From an uncultured Flavobacteriales bacterium (GTDB lineage: Bacteria; Bacteroidota; Bacteroidia; Flavobacteriales; BACL11): 64,000 nucleotides of DNA. The DNA lies in NCBI GenBank assembly GCA_905478765.1, contig CAJQJY010000004.1:62001-126000 (forward strand), given 5' to 3'. The notes under the pieces were generated by a model. The model ran no database searches, was not told the DNA's origin, and was given only the letters and a program-made list of their open reading frames with translations. The position numbers and the translations under genes were made by a program. Positions 1-7,397 of this stretch are shown here, piece by piece. Numbering within the stretch: position 1 is the first letter of the stretch; every line of letters begins with the position of its first letter.

Positions 1-2
1 AG

Positions 3-1745
3 ATGAAAAAACTTTATTTCATATTATTTTATTTGATTAGTGCGCCGACCTTTGCCCAATGGAAATCATATTACCCTGAAACAAACGAAAGCAAAAAGAC
101 ACTAAAAGAACAGAATCTAGAAAAAGACAACTTTCTTTTTAATCAATATTTGTTTAATGCATTAAAAGCGAAATCATTAGAGAATTTTGAGGAATCACTA
201 AATTTTTTTCAAAAATGTATAAAGTTAGATGATAGCCAAGCAGTACCTTTTTATGAATCAGCCGTTATCAATAAAGAGAATGGAAATTTTGATTTAGCAA
301 CTGAACAGATTAAAACGGCAGTCACAATTGAAAATGATAACAGATGGTATGTTATAGCTTATGCTGAGATTTTGTTTTCAAACCAAGATTTTAAAAATGC
401 CGCAATAGAATACAAAAAATTAATTGCTTTGGAGCCTGGCAATGAGGAGTTTTATTTTATGCTTTCAGACACCTATATTTACGCAAATGATTTTGAGAAA
501 GCAATTGCAGTATATGATGAGCTAGAAAAATATAAGGGAGTTGATAAAATAATTTCTATGCAAAAACATAAATTGTATAGGAAGATTAACAATATGAAGG
601 GAGCTATTAAGGAGTTGCAAACTATACTTATTGCTTTTCCTGATGAAATTGAGGCAATGGAGATTTTATCTGAATTGTATTTACTTAATGATGAAAAAGA
701 GAAGGCTTTTGAACTATTTAAGAAGATAGCAGTTTTAGCACCTGAAAATGGAAGAATCCACCTTACACTAGCTGATTACTATAGGCAAAATGGAGAAAAT
801 GAAACGTCTTATAATGAGCTAAAACTTGCTTTTAAAAGCACAAAGTTAAATATAGATACCAAGGTTAGAATTTTGATTTCTTATTATCAATTAATACCAC
901 TAAATCCTGAGATGAGTTTACAAGCTATTGAACTTTCTGAAATTATGATCTCTGTCCACCCTAATGATTTAAAAGCAAGATCAGTTTATGCTGATATAAT
1001 GTATACTGATAATCAGTTTCAAGAAGCAAAAGAGCAATATTTATATATATTAGAACAAGATAAAAGTAAGTCACAGATATGGAGTCAAGTTTTGTTTATT
1101 CAAGCAGAACAAAATGACTTTGAGGGATTGCTTAAAACTAGTAGTGAGGCACTAGAGTATTTTCCAACTGACCCACTTTTTTATTACTTTAATGGTGTTT
1201 CTAACAAGAGGTTTAAAAATTATGATGATGCTATTAATTCACTTGAAATGGGAGTTGAGTTTGTAATTGATAATCAGAATTTATTATTAGAATTTTACTC
1301 TTCATTAGCTGATACTTATCACGCAACTAAGGCTCATAAATTGTCAGATGCGTTTTATGAAAAAGTGTTGGCTGTTGATTCTAACAATATATTGGTCTTA
1401 AATAATTACGCATACTATCTTTCTGTTAGAAAAGTAAACCTTGAAAGGGCAAAAGCAATGTCATTTAAGTGCAATGAACTAGAGCAAAATAATGGAACAT
1501 ATCAAGATACTTACGCTTGGATTTTGTTCCGGATGGGAGATTATTCAGATGCAAAAAGATGGATGCAAAAATCGCTTAAAAATGGTGGTGATAAAAACGC
1601 AGTTGTTGTTGAACATTATGGTGATATTCTTTACAAATTAGGTGAAGTTAAGTTAGCAGTTGAGCAATGGAAAATTGCTAAGGTTTTAGGTGATGGATCT
1701 AAACAATTATCTAAAAAAATTACTGAAGGAAAGCTCTATGAATAA
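3..1745 (+). CDS. Secreted tetratricopeptide-repeat protein
   Basis: Probable periplasmic TPR scaffold of 580 residues. Residues 1-18 form a signal peptide ending in TFAQ. Most of the rest is consecutive helical repeats with TPR spacing, for example the A-x-x-x-Y-K-K-L-I-A-L-x-P pattern near residues 130-145 and the final repeat around residues 520-560. No catalytic motif is visible, so a protein-protein interaction role is inferred. The start lies only two bases into the window, but the complete signal peptide argues that it is the true start. Its last 8 bases overlap the DUF4292 gene, suggesting co-transcription with that lipoprotein and the LytM-domain gene after it. The exact partner cannot be read from the sequence. 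Confidence 0.8.
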   Translation: MKKLYFILFYLISAPTFAQWKSYYPETNESKKTLKEQNLEKDNFLFNQYLFNALKAKSLENFEESLNFFQKCIKLDDSQAVPFYESAVINKENGNFDLATEQIKTAVTIENDNRWYVIAYAEILFSNQDFKNAAIEYKKLIALEPGNEEFYFMLSDTYIYANDFEKAIAVYDELEKYKGVDKIISMQKHKLYRKINNMKGAIKELQTILIAFPDEIEAMEILSELYLLNDEKEKAFELFKKIAVLAPENGRIHLTLADYYRQNGENETSYNELKLAFKSTKLNIDTKVRILISYYQLIPLNPEMSLQAIELSEIMISVHPNDLKARSVYADIMYTDNQFQEAKEQYLYILEQDKSKSQIWSQVLFIQAEQNDFEGLLKTSSEALEYFPTDPLFYYFNGVSNKRFKNYDDAINSLEMGVEFVIDNQNLLLEFYSSLADTYHATKAHKLSDAFYEKVLAVDSNNILVLNNYAYYLSVRKVNLERAKAMSFKCNELEQNNGTYQDTYAWILFRMGDYSDAKRWMQKSLKNGGDKNAVVVEHYGDILYKLGEVKLAVEQWKIAKVLGDGSKQLSKKITEGKLYE

Positions 1746-2460
1746 GATTTGCAAACTGTTAATTACTTCATTACTCCTTCATTCTTGTGGTTTAAAAAAG
1801 GTTGATAAAGTTGATTTTTCTGTTCTACCTCAAAATGATAAAGAGTTAATAGCTAGAGTAAATGCAAACAATAACTATCCTGAATGGCTGTACTTAAAAG
1901 GAAAAATTAATTTAAAAACTAAGGATCAAAATGTAACTCTTAATGTTTCTGTAAAAAATAGAAAAGACAGTATTATTTGTCTGAATATCAGTGCTCCTTT
2001 TGGTATTGAAGTTTTCAGAGCTCAACTTACTCCAGACTCTATTTATTTTATCAATCGAATGGATAAAACGTGGTTTATAAAATCATCTTCACGCCTAAAG
2101 GATTACTTAAAAACTGAAATTTATTTTGATGAAGTTCAGAAAATGATAACTGCAAATACTAGCATTGTAAAAGAAAAATACAGTTTTAGTAAAGATGAGC
2201 ATTACACTTTAAACTCTCACTATTTTAACTATACTATTTCTGCTTTTTATAGAATACTCAATGCCAGCTTAGTAGAAGATAACAATATAATTGATTATTC
2301 ATTTTCTGATTTCAATGAAAATAATTTTCCTAAAGAATTCAGCTTAAAAATAAAATCAAAAGAAAGTTTTGAAGCAACGTTAAAGTACTCTAAAATAGAA
2401 TTTAATAGCCAGCAAATATTCCCATTTAAAATACCAGATACTTATGTTGAAATTAGATAA
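1738..2460 (+). CDS. DUF4292 family lipoprotein
   Basis: A 240-residue probable outer-membrane-associated lipoprotein of the DUF4292 family. The start is placed at 1738 rather than at an in-frame ATG at 1690, because residue 1 here opens a hydrophobic signal with a lipobox (L-L-H-S-C, Cys about residue 17) and the upstream alternative would place 16 charged residues before the signal. ATG overlaps the stop of the TPR gene by 8 bases and the next gene starts 17 bases before this stop, so translation is likely coupled. The fold resembles LolA/LolB-like lipid-binding families (family knowledge, not provable here). No enzyme motif is seen. Confidence 0.75.
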   Translation: MNKICKLLITSLLLHSCGLKKVDKVDFSVLPQNDKELIARVNANNNYPEWLYLKGKINLKTKDQNVTLNVSVKNRKDSIICLNISAPFGIEVFRAQLTPDSIYFINRMDKTWFIKSSSRLKDYLKTEIYFDEVQKMITANTSIVKEKYSFSKDEHYTLNSHYFNYTISAFYRILNASLVEDNNIIDYSFSDFNENNFPKEFSLKIKSKESFEATLKYSKIEFNSQQIFPFKIPDTYVEIR

Positions 2461-3703
2461 TTTCTCATTATTTTTCTTTTGCTTTTTACTGAGTTTTTCT
2501 TGTTTTTCTCAAACTAAAGATGAGCTTAAAAAACAAAAGACAGAGCTTGAAAAAGAAATAAGCTACACTGCTGAATTATTAAGTAAAACAAAAAAGAATA
2601 AAACTAAGTCTTTAAATTATTTAAAGGTTCTGAAATCACAGATTAAAAGTAAAGAACAATTATTAATTACACTTCATGTCGAGATTGCTTTAATTAATAA
2701 ACAGATACAAAAGACAGAAGTATCAATAATTGATACTGAAGAGTATATTTTAAAGAGTGAGGAGAATTTACAAAACCTAAAAGATGAATATGCAAAAATG
2801 ATTTATGCTGCTTTTAAACAGAAGGGTAGTAGAAATGATTTAATTTTTATTATTTCATCTGATGATTTCAATCAAGCTTATAAGAGAATTATTTACTTAA
2901 AGCAATATACAAAGTTCCGTGAAAATCAATCACATAAAATTATTGAAAGTCAGCAAGAACTAACTGTTAAGAAAGAAAAATTAGTACAACAAAAAGACAG
3001 ATTAATTGAGGAGTCTGCAATTAAAGGTTATTTGGTTACTTCCAAAAAAGATGAGTTGGAAAGTGTAAATGCTACCAAAGATGAAAAAGAGCATTTAGTA
3101 ATAAAACTAAGTAAATCAGAAAGATTATTTAAGAAAAAAATTCAAGATAAACAGAAAAAATCAAAAGCGCTTGATGATAAATTAAGAAAAATTATTGAGG
3201 AGGAAATCAGGAAATCGAGAGAGGAAGCAAAAAGGAATGATGGTGTTAATAGTTTTGGGCTAACCCCTGAAGCATTAGCTCTTTCATCAGAGTTTAATAA
3301 TAATAAAGGAAAGTTACCTTGGCCACTTGAAAAAGGAGTAATTGTTGAGCAATATGGGAAACAAAAGCATGCTGTTTTTTCTGGGATAGAAACTTTTAAT
3401 AATGGAATTGATATTGCAACAGATGAAAATTCAGTTGTTCGTGTAGTTTTTGATGGAAGTATTTCTAGAATATTCTTTATAAAAGGTGAAGGCAAAGCTA
3501 TTTTAGTCAATCATGGCGAGTATTTTACAGTATATTCTGGCCTAGAAGAAGTCGTAGTCAAGGTGGGTGATAAAGTGCTCTCTAAGGAGAAATTAGGCAT
3601 TGTTTTAACTCAAGAAGTTGAGAATAAAACAGAATTACATTTCGAAATCTGGAAGGGTTATGATAAAAACGACCCTTCTAAATGGTTATATAAGGCCTAT
3701 TAA
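2444..3703 (+). CDS. EnvC-like murein hydrolase activator (degenerate LytM/M23 domain)
   Basis: A 419-residue secreted protein: signal peptide (residues 1-23, ending CFSQ), a long Lys/Glu-rich coiled coil (about 24-255), and a C-terminal LytM (peptidase M23) domain (about 295-415). Active M23 enzymes need H-x3-D and H-x-H. Here the first His is Asn319 (Asp323 kept) and the first His of H-x-H is Glu397 (His399 kept), so zinc binding should be lost. Coiled coil plus dead LytM is the architecture of EnvC, which activates cell-wall amidases under FtsEX control. An ftsX gene is present at 62902-63780. Role as septal amidase activator is inferred from architecture. It overlaps the DUF4292 gene by 17 bases. 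Confidence 0.85.
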   Translation: MLKLDNFSLFFFCFLLSFSCFSQTKDELKKQKTELEKEISYTAELLSKTKKNKTKSLNYLKVLKSQIKSKEQLLITLHVEIALINKQIQKTEVSIIDTEEYILKSEENLQNLKDEYAKMIYAAFKQKGSRNDLIFIISSDDFNQAYKRIIYLKQYTKFRENQSHKIIESQQELTVKKEKLVQQKDRLIEESAIKGYLVTSKKDELESVNATKDEKEHLVIKLSKSERLFKKKIQDKQKKSKALDDKLRKIIEEEIRKSREEAKRNDGVNSFGLTPEALALSSEFNNNKGKLPWPLEKGVIVEQYGKQKHAVFSGIETFNNGIDIATDENSVVRVVFDGSISRIFFIKGEGKAILVNHGEYFTVYSGLEEVVVKVGDKVLSKEKLGIVLTQEVENKTELHFEIWKGYDKNDPSKWLYKAY

Positions 3704-3714
3704 ATCAAAATGCC

Positions 3715-3722
3715 TAAATTTG
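3715..3722 (+). promoter_or_regulatory. TAnnTTTG -7 box before tatA
   Basis: TAAATTTG matches the Bacteroidota -7 consensus and lies 22 bases before the tatA ATG, which would give a short A-rich leader. No convincing -33 TTTG partner was identified. Confidence 0.5.
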
Positions 3723-3744
3723 CATACAATTAAAATTTAAAATT

Positions 3745-3927
3745 ATGGAACCGATATTATTAGCAATTCCTGGAGGAGCATCTTTAGCATTAATTGCTGT
3801 TGCAATCTTATTATTATTTGGGGGAAAAAAAATACCTGAGTTAATGAAGGGTTTAGGACAGGGGATTAGTGAGTTTAAAAAAGGGAAAAAGGAAGTTGAA
3901 AATGAGCTAGAGGATAAAGATAAATAA
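3745..3927 (+). CDS. tatA: Twin-arginine translocase subunit TatA/TatE
   Basis: A 60-residue inner-membrane protein that oligomerises to form the transport path for folded Tat substrates. It shows the family layout: a short N-terminal membrane helix (about residues 8-24, rich in Leu, Ala and Ile), the F-G-G-K-K-I-P-E-L hinge (about 25-33), an amphipathic helix with G-x-G-x-x-I-x-E-F-K-K, and a charged tail. No tatB or tatC is in the window, so those are presumably elsewhere. It ends 3 bases before the gatA TTG start, so the two are probably co-transcribed although functionally unrelated. Confidence 0.93.
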   Translation: MEPILLAIPGGASLALIAVAILLLFGGKKIPELMKGLGQGISEFKKGKKEVENELEDKDK

Positions 3928-3930
3928 CAT

Positions 3931-5349
3931 TTGATAACCTTCCAATCTTTCAATGAAGTGCAAAGTGCACTAAATAATGACACAACTACTGTTGTAGAAA
4001 TTACTAAAAATTACTTACAGAATATTGCTGAAAACCAGCATTTAAATGCTTTTATTGAGGTATATTCTGATGAAGCCTTAGAACAAGCAAGGCTTGTTGA
4101 TGAAAAGCTAACTAATTGTAGAGCTGGAAAGTTAGCAGGAATGGTTGTTGGAATTAAAGACAACCTTTGTTATAAAGACCATAAAGTATCTGCATCATCA
4201 AAAATTTTAGACGGATTTGAATCTTTATTTACTGCAACTGCAGTTCAAAGATTAATAGATGAAGATGCGATAATTATTGGTCGTTTAAATTGTGATGAAT
4301 TTGCAATGGGTTCTGCTAACGAAAACACTATTTATGGCACTGTAAAAAACCCATTAGATAATGCAAAAGTTGCTGGTGGTTCTTCTGGTGGTTCAGCTGC
4401 AGCTGTTTCAGCTGACCTTTGTTTAGTAGCTTTGGGTAGTGATACGGGAGGGTCGATAAGACAACCAGCCGCTTTTTGTGGTATAGTCGGCCTTAAACCA
4501 ACTTACTCAAGAGTATCCAGATATGGATTGATTGCATATGCATCTTCTTTTGATCAAATAGGACCTCTTACAAATAATGTAAGCGATGCTGCTATAGTAC
4601 TTGAAGTAATAGCCGGAAAGGATAATTTTGATAGTACGGTATCTAAAAAGGATGTTGATAATTATTCAACAGTGAAATTTGATAATAAACAAAAGAAGAT
4701 AGCTTATATTTCAGAGTGTTTAAATCGTAAAGGGCTTGACTCAGAAGTAAAAGAATTTATTGAGGACCAGATTAATAAATTAAAAGTTGAAGGGCATATT
4801 GTTGAGCCAATTTCTTTTCCATATTTAGACTTATTGGTGCCAACTTATTACGTGTTAACTACCGCTGAGGCTTCTTCGAATTTAGCGCGCTTTGATGGAA
4901 TTCATTATGGTTATAGAAGTGAAAATATTACAGATTTAGAAAGTACTTATATCAATACTAGAACTGAAGGCTTTGGTGAGGAGGTGAAAAGAAGAATTAT
5001 GCTTGGAACTTTTGTTTTGAGTGCTGGTTATCATGATGCGTATTTTACGAAAGCTCAAAAAATCAGAAGATTAATTAAGGATAAAACAAACAAGATGTTT
5101 GAGGAATATGATTTTGTACTTTCACCAACAACTCCACATACTCCATTTCAAATTGGCAAGAAACAAACTGATCCTACGGTAATGTATTTGGAAGATATTT
5201 TCACAGCTCAAGCTAATTTAGCTGGTAACCCTGCAATATCATTACCTTTAGGAAAGCATTCTAATGGCTTGCCAATTGGCTTGCATTTAATGGCGGACAA
5301 ATTTAAAGAAGCTGATCTATTTGCTTTTTCGAAGTACCTTAGCAAATAA
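3931..5349 (+). CDS. gatA: Glutamyl/aspartyl-tRNA(Gln/Asn) amidotransferase subunit A
   Basis: Amidase subunit of GatCAB, which hydrolyses glutamine and passes ammonia to misacylated Glu-tRNA(Gln) or Asp-tRNA(Asn). 472 residues, normal for GatA. The Ser-cis-Ser-Lys triad is intact: Lys76 (G-I-K-D-N), Ser151 (G-G-S-S-G-G-S) and Ser175 (D-T-G-G-S-I-R-Q-P). I use the TTG at 3931 because translation from there aligns with the usual N-terminus and no ATG is available nearby. A complete asnS lies at 15527-16960, which suggests that GatCAB here mainly makes Gln-tRNA(Gln) in partnership with gltX (37272); no glnS was seen, but only this window is visible. gatB and gatC are not here. Confidence 0.96.
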   Translation: MITFQSFNEVQSALNNDTTTVVEITKNYLQNIAENQHLNAFIEVYSDEALEQARLVDEKLTNCRAGKLAGMVVGIKDNLCYKDHKVSASSKILDGFESLFTATAVQRLIDEDAIIIGRLNCDEFAMGSANENTIYGTVKNPLDNAKVAGGSSGGSAAAVSADLCLVALGSDTGGSIRQPAAFCGIVGLKPTYSRVSRYGLIAYASSFDQIGPLTNNVSDAAIVLEVIAGKDNFDSTVSKKDVDNYSTVKFDNKQKKIAYISECLNRKGLDSEVKEFIEDQINKLKVEGHIVEPISFPYLDLLVPTYYVLTTAEASSNLARFDGIHYGYRSENITDLESTYINTRTEGFGEEVKRRIMLGTFVLSAGYHDAYFTKAQKIRRLIKDKTNKMFEEYDFVLSPTTPHTPFQIGKKQTDPTVMYLEDIFTAQANLAGNPAISLPLGKHSNGLPIGLHLMADKFKEADLFAFSKYLSK

Positions 5350-5357
5350 GAAATCAG

Positions 5358-5365
5358 TATATTTG
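5358..5365 (+). promoter_or_regulatory. TAnnTTTG -7 box 4 bases before the DUF3108 start
   Basis: TATATTTG is followed by only 4 bases (taat) before ATG at 5370. If initiation occurs at the usual distance, +1 falls at or beside the start codon, giving a leaderless or nearly leaderless transcript. No clear -33 element. Confidence 0.55.
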
Positions 5366-5369
5366 TAAT

Positions 5370-6122
5370 ATGTTTAAAAGGTTAGTTTTAATATTACTCT
5401 TTACCCCTTTCTTAGCATTTCCTCAAAAAGAAATTCCTTATCAAGTTGGTGAATATTCAGCTTTTGATATTTTTTTTGGATCAATAATAGTAGGCCATGC
5501 TGAGCTGGAAATTGTTGAAGAAAAATTTATTGATAGCATATCAACTTTTCATATAGTTGGTAAAGGTAAAACCGCATATTTTTTTGATTGGTTTTTTAAA
5601 GTAAGAGATGTTTATGAAACCTTTTTAGATACTTCAACGCTCCTGCCAATAAAATTTATCAGGGATATTAATGAAGGCCCTTACAGTAAAAAACAAAACT
5701 ATTTTTTTCATCACTCTGATAGCGTTGTAAAACATAACGATACTACTTATGAAATCTCTCACAATTCACAAGACATGCTTTCGGCATTGTTTTATGCAAG
5801 AACTTTTAATAAGGGAGAGGTAAAGAAGAAAAACTCCTTTTTTGTACCCATTTTTATGGATGAGGAGAATTACTTTTTAGAAGTTACATATTTGAATAAT
5901 GAAGTGATAGAGACAGAATTTGGAAAAGTTGATTGCTTGGTATTCAAGCCACAAATGCAAGAAGGAAGAGTGTTTGAAGATGGAGAAGAAATGAAAATTT
6001 GGATTTCGAATGATAAAAATCTTTTGTTAGTGAAGGTTGAAACTAAAATTTGGTCTGGGACGATAAAAGCTGTTTTGGTTGACTATAAAGAATTGAAGTT
6101 TCCATTGTCCATAATTCAATAA
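5370..6122 (+). CDS. DUF3108 domain secreted protein
   Basis: A 250-residue protein with a signal peptide (residues 1-18, ending FLAFPQ) and a single DUF3108 domain. The domain opens with V-G-E-Y-S-A-F-D-I-F-F-G (about 26-37) and ends with repeated beta strands and an I-W-I-S-x-D motif. It is predicted to be a periplasmic beta-sandwich protein of unknown biochemical function. In Bacteroidota DUF3108 genes commonly precede an M23 peptidase, as here (next gene 42 bases on), which hints at an envelope role but proves nothing. It has its own promoter box just before the start. Confidence 0.8.
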   Translation: MFKRLVLILLFTPFLAFPQKEIPYQVGEYSAFDIFFGSIIVGHAELEIVEEKFIDSISTFHIVGKGKTAYFFDWFFKVRDVYETFLDTSTLLPIKFIRDINEGPYSKKQNYFFHHSDSVVKHNDTTYEISHNSQDMLSALFYARTFNKGEVKKKNSFFVPIFMDEENYFLEVTYLNNEVIETEFGKVDCLVFKPQMQEGRVFEDGEEMKIWISNDKNLLLVKVETKIWSGTIKAVLVDYKELKFPLSIIQ

Positions 6123-6152
6123 AAGTGATTGAAAACTTAGCTTAGAATAAAC

Positions 6153-6160
6153 TAAATTAG
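6153..6160 (+). promoter_or_regulatory. Imperfect -7 box 4 bases before the M23 peptidase start
   Basis: TAAATTAG differs from TAnnTTTG at one position and is separated from ATG at 6165 by 4 bases (caaa), the same spacing seen at several perfect boxes in this window. Weak on its own. Confidence 0.3.
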
Positions 6161-6164
6161 CAAA

Positions 6165-7394
6165 ATGAAACAGTGGATAGGAATTATATTGATGGGAGTT
6201 GCATTATTGTTTATTTTATCAACTCTTGATAACACAACTAAAGAAGAATTAACGGCTATCGTAGCGGGTAAAATTGTTGTACCTCAGTATGAATACGGAA
6301 TTTTAGTAGATTCTTTATTTGTTGTAAAAGGAACTGTAAATGCAGGTCAAACTCTTGGAGAGATACTTTACGCACACCATATTAATCACTCTGAGATTGC
6401 AGAAATTGTAACTAAATCAAAAGATATTTTTGATGTTAGAAGAGTTAATCAAGGTAAAGAATATACGGTTATTTGTGTTGATGACACTACTAAAAAAGCT
6501 TGTTATTTTATTTATCAGGAAAATCCAATAAACTATGTTGTTATCGATCTAAATGATGGAATAGATGTATATAGAGGGAGGAAAGAAGTTACTACAAAAG
6601 TAAATGTAGCTTACGGAGAGATTAATTCATCTTTGTGGCTCACTATCCAAGAGCAAGAATTAAGCCCTAAAATTGCAGCAGAACTTTCTACTATTTACGC
6701 ATGGACTATTGATTTTTTTAAAATTCAAAAGGGGGATGGTTTTAAGGTTTATTATGAAAATAAATATATTGATGATGAGTATATAGGAATTGGTAGAATA
6801 TTAGCATCAGAATTTACCCATAAAGGACAGAAATTTTATTCATTTTATTATAGAGAGAACGAAAATTTTAGCGATTATTTTGATGAAAAAGGAAGAACAT
6901 TACGTAAAGCATTTTTAAAAGCTCCTGTTGAGTACAAAAGAATATCATCTAGGTATAGCAAAAGAAGAAAACATCCAGTAACAGGAAGATGGAAAGGCCA
7001 TTTTGGAACTGATTATGCAGCTGATAGAGGAACACCCATTGTTAGTACGGCTAATGGCACAATTGTTGCAGCTAGCTATACAAAAAACAATGGAAATTTT
7101 GTAAAAGTAAAGCATACGGGAGTTTATACAACCCAGTATTTGCATATGTCAAAAATAAAACCAGGTATACGAAAAGGAGTATTTGTAAAACAGGGTGAAA
7201 CAATTGGTTATGTTGGAAGTACCGGGCTAGCGACCGGACCTCATGTTTGTTATAGGTTTTGGAAAAACGGCAAACAAGTGGATCCTTATCTACAAGATCT
7301 TCCCCCAGGAGACCCAATTAAAGAGGAAAATGAAGCAGAATATTTGATAGTAAAAGATAGTTTACTTCAAATTCTTTTAAGTAAAGATGAATAA
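6165..7394 (+). CDS. M23 family metallopeptidase (murein endopeptidase)
   Basis: A 409-residue envelope protein with one N-terminal membrane or signal segment (about residues 5-21), a central region including an OapA/LysM-like fold (about 50-150) and a C-terminal M23 domain (about 262-380). H279-F-G-T-D283 is intact, and His327 lies in Q-Y-L-H-M. The usual H-x-H reads H360-V-C362, with Cys in place of the second His; this variant recurs in Bacteroidota M23 proteins as I recall. It probably cleaves peptidoglycan cross-links during growth, but activity with the Cys variant is not proven. It lies between DUF3108 and the T9SS cargo gene, 3 bases before the latter. Confidence 0.88.
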   Translation: MKQWIGIILMGVALLFILSTLDNTTKEELTAIVAGKIVVPQYEYGILVDSLFVVKGTVNAGQTLGEILYAHHINHSEIAEIVTKSKDIFDVRRVNQGKEYTVICVDDTTKKACYFIYQENPINYVVIDLNDGIDVYRGRKEVTTKVNVAYGEINSSLWLTIQEQELSPKIAAELSTIYAWTIDFFKIQKGDGFKVYYENKYIDDEYIGIGRILASEFTHKGQKFYSFYYRENENFSDYFDEKGRTLRKAFLKAPVEYKRISSRYSKRRKHPVTGRWKGHFGTDYAADRGTPIVSTANGTIVAASYTKNNGNFVKVKHTGVYTTQYLHMSKIKPGIRKGVFVKQGETIGYVGSTGLATGPHVCYRFWKNGKQVDPYLQDLPPGDPIKEENEAEYLIVKDSLLQILLSKDE

Positions 7395-7397
7395 ATA

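Noticed and set aside
1690..1737. An upstream in-frame ATG for the DUF4292 gene
   Set aside because: It adds charged residues before a clear lipoprotein signal and overlaps the TPR gene by 56 bases.
3142..3510. Minus-strand frame opposite the LytM gene
   Set aside because: It overlaps an unmistakable coiled-coil/LytM coding region and has no signals.
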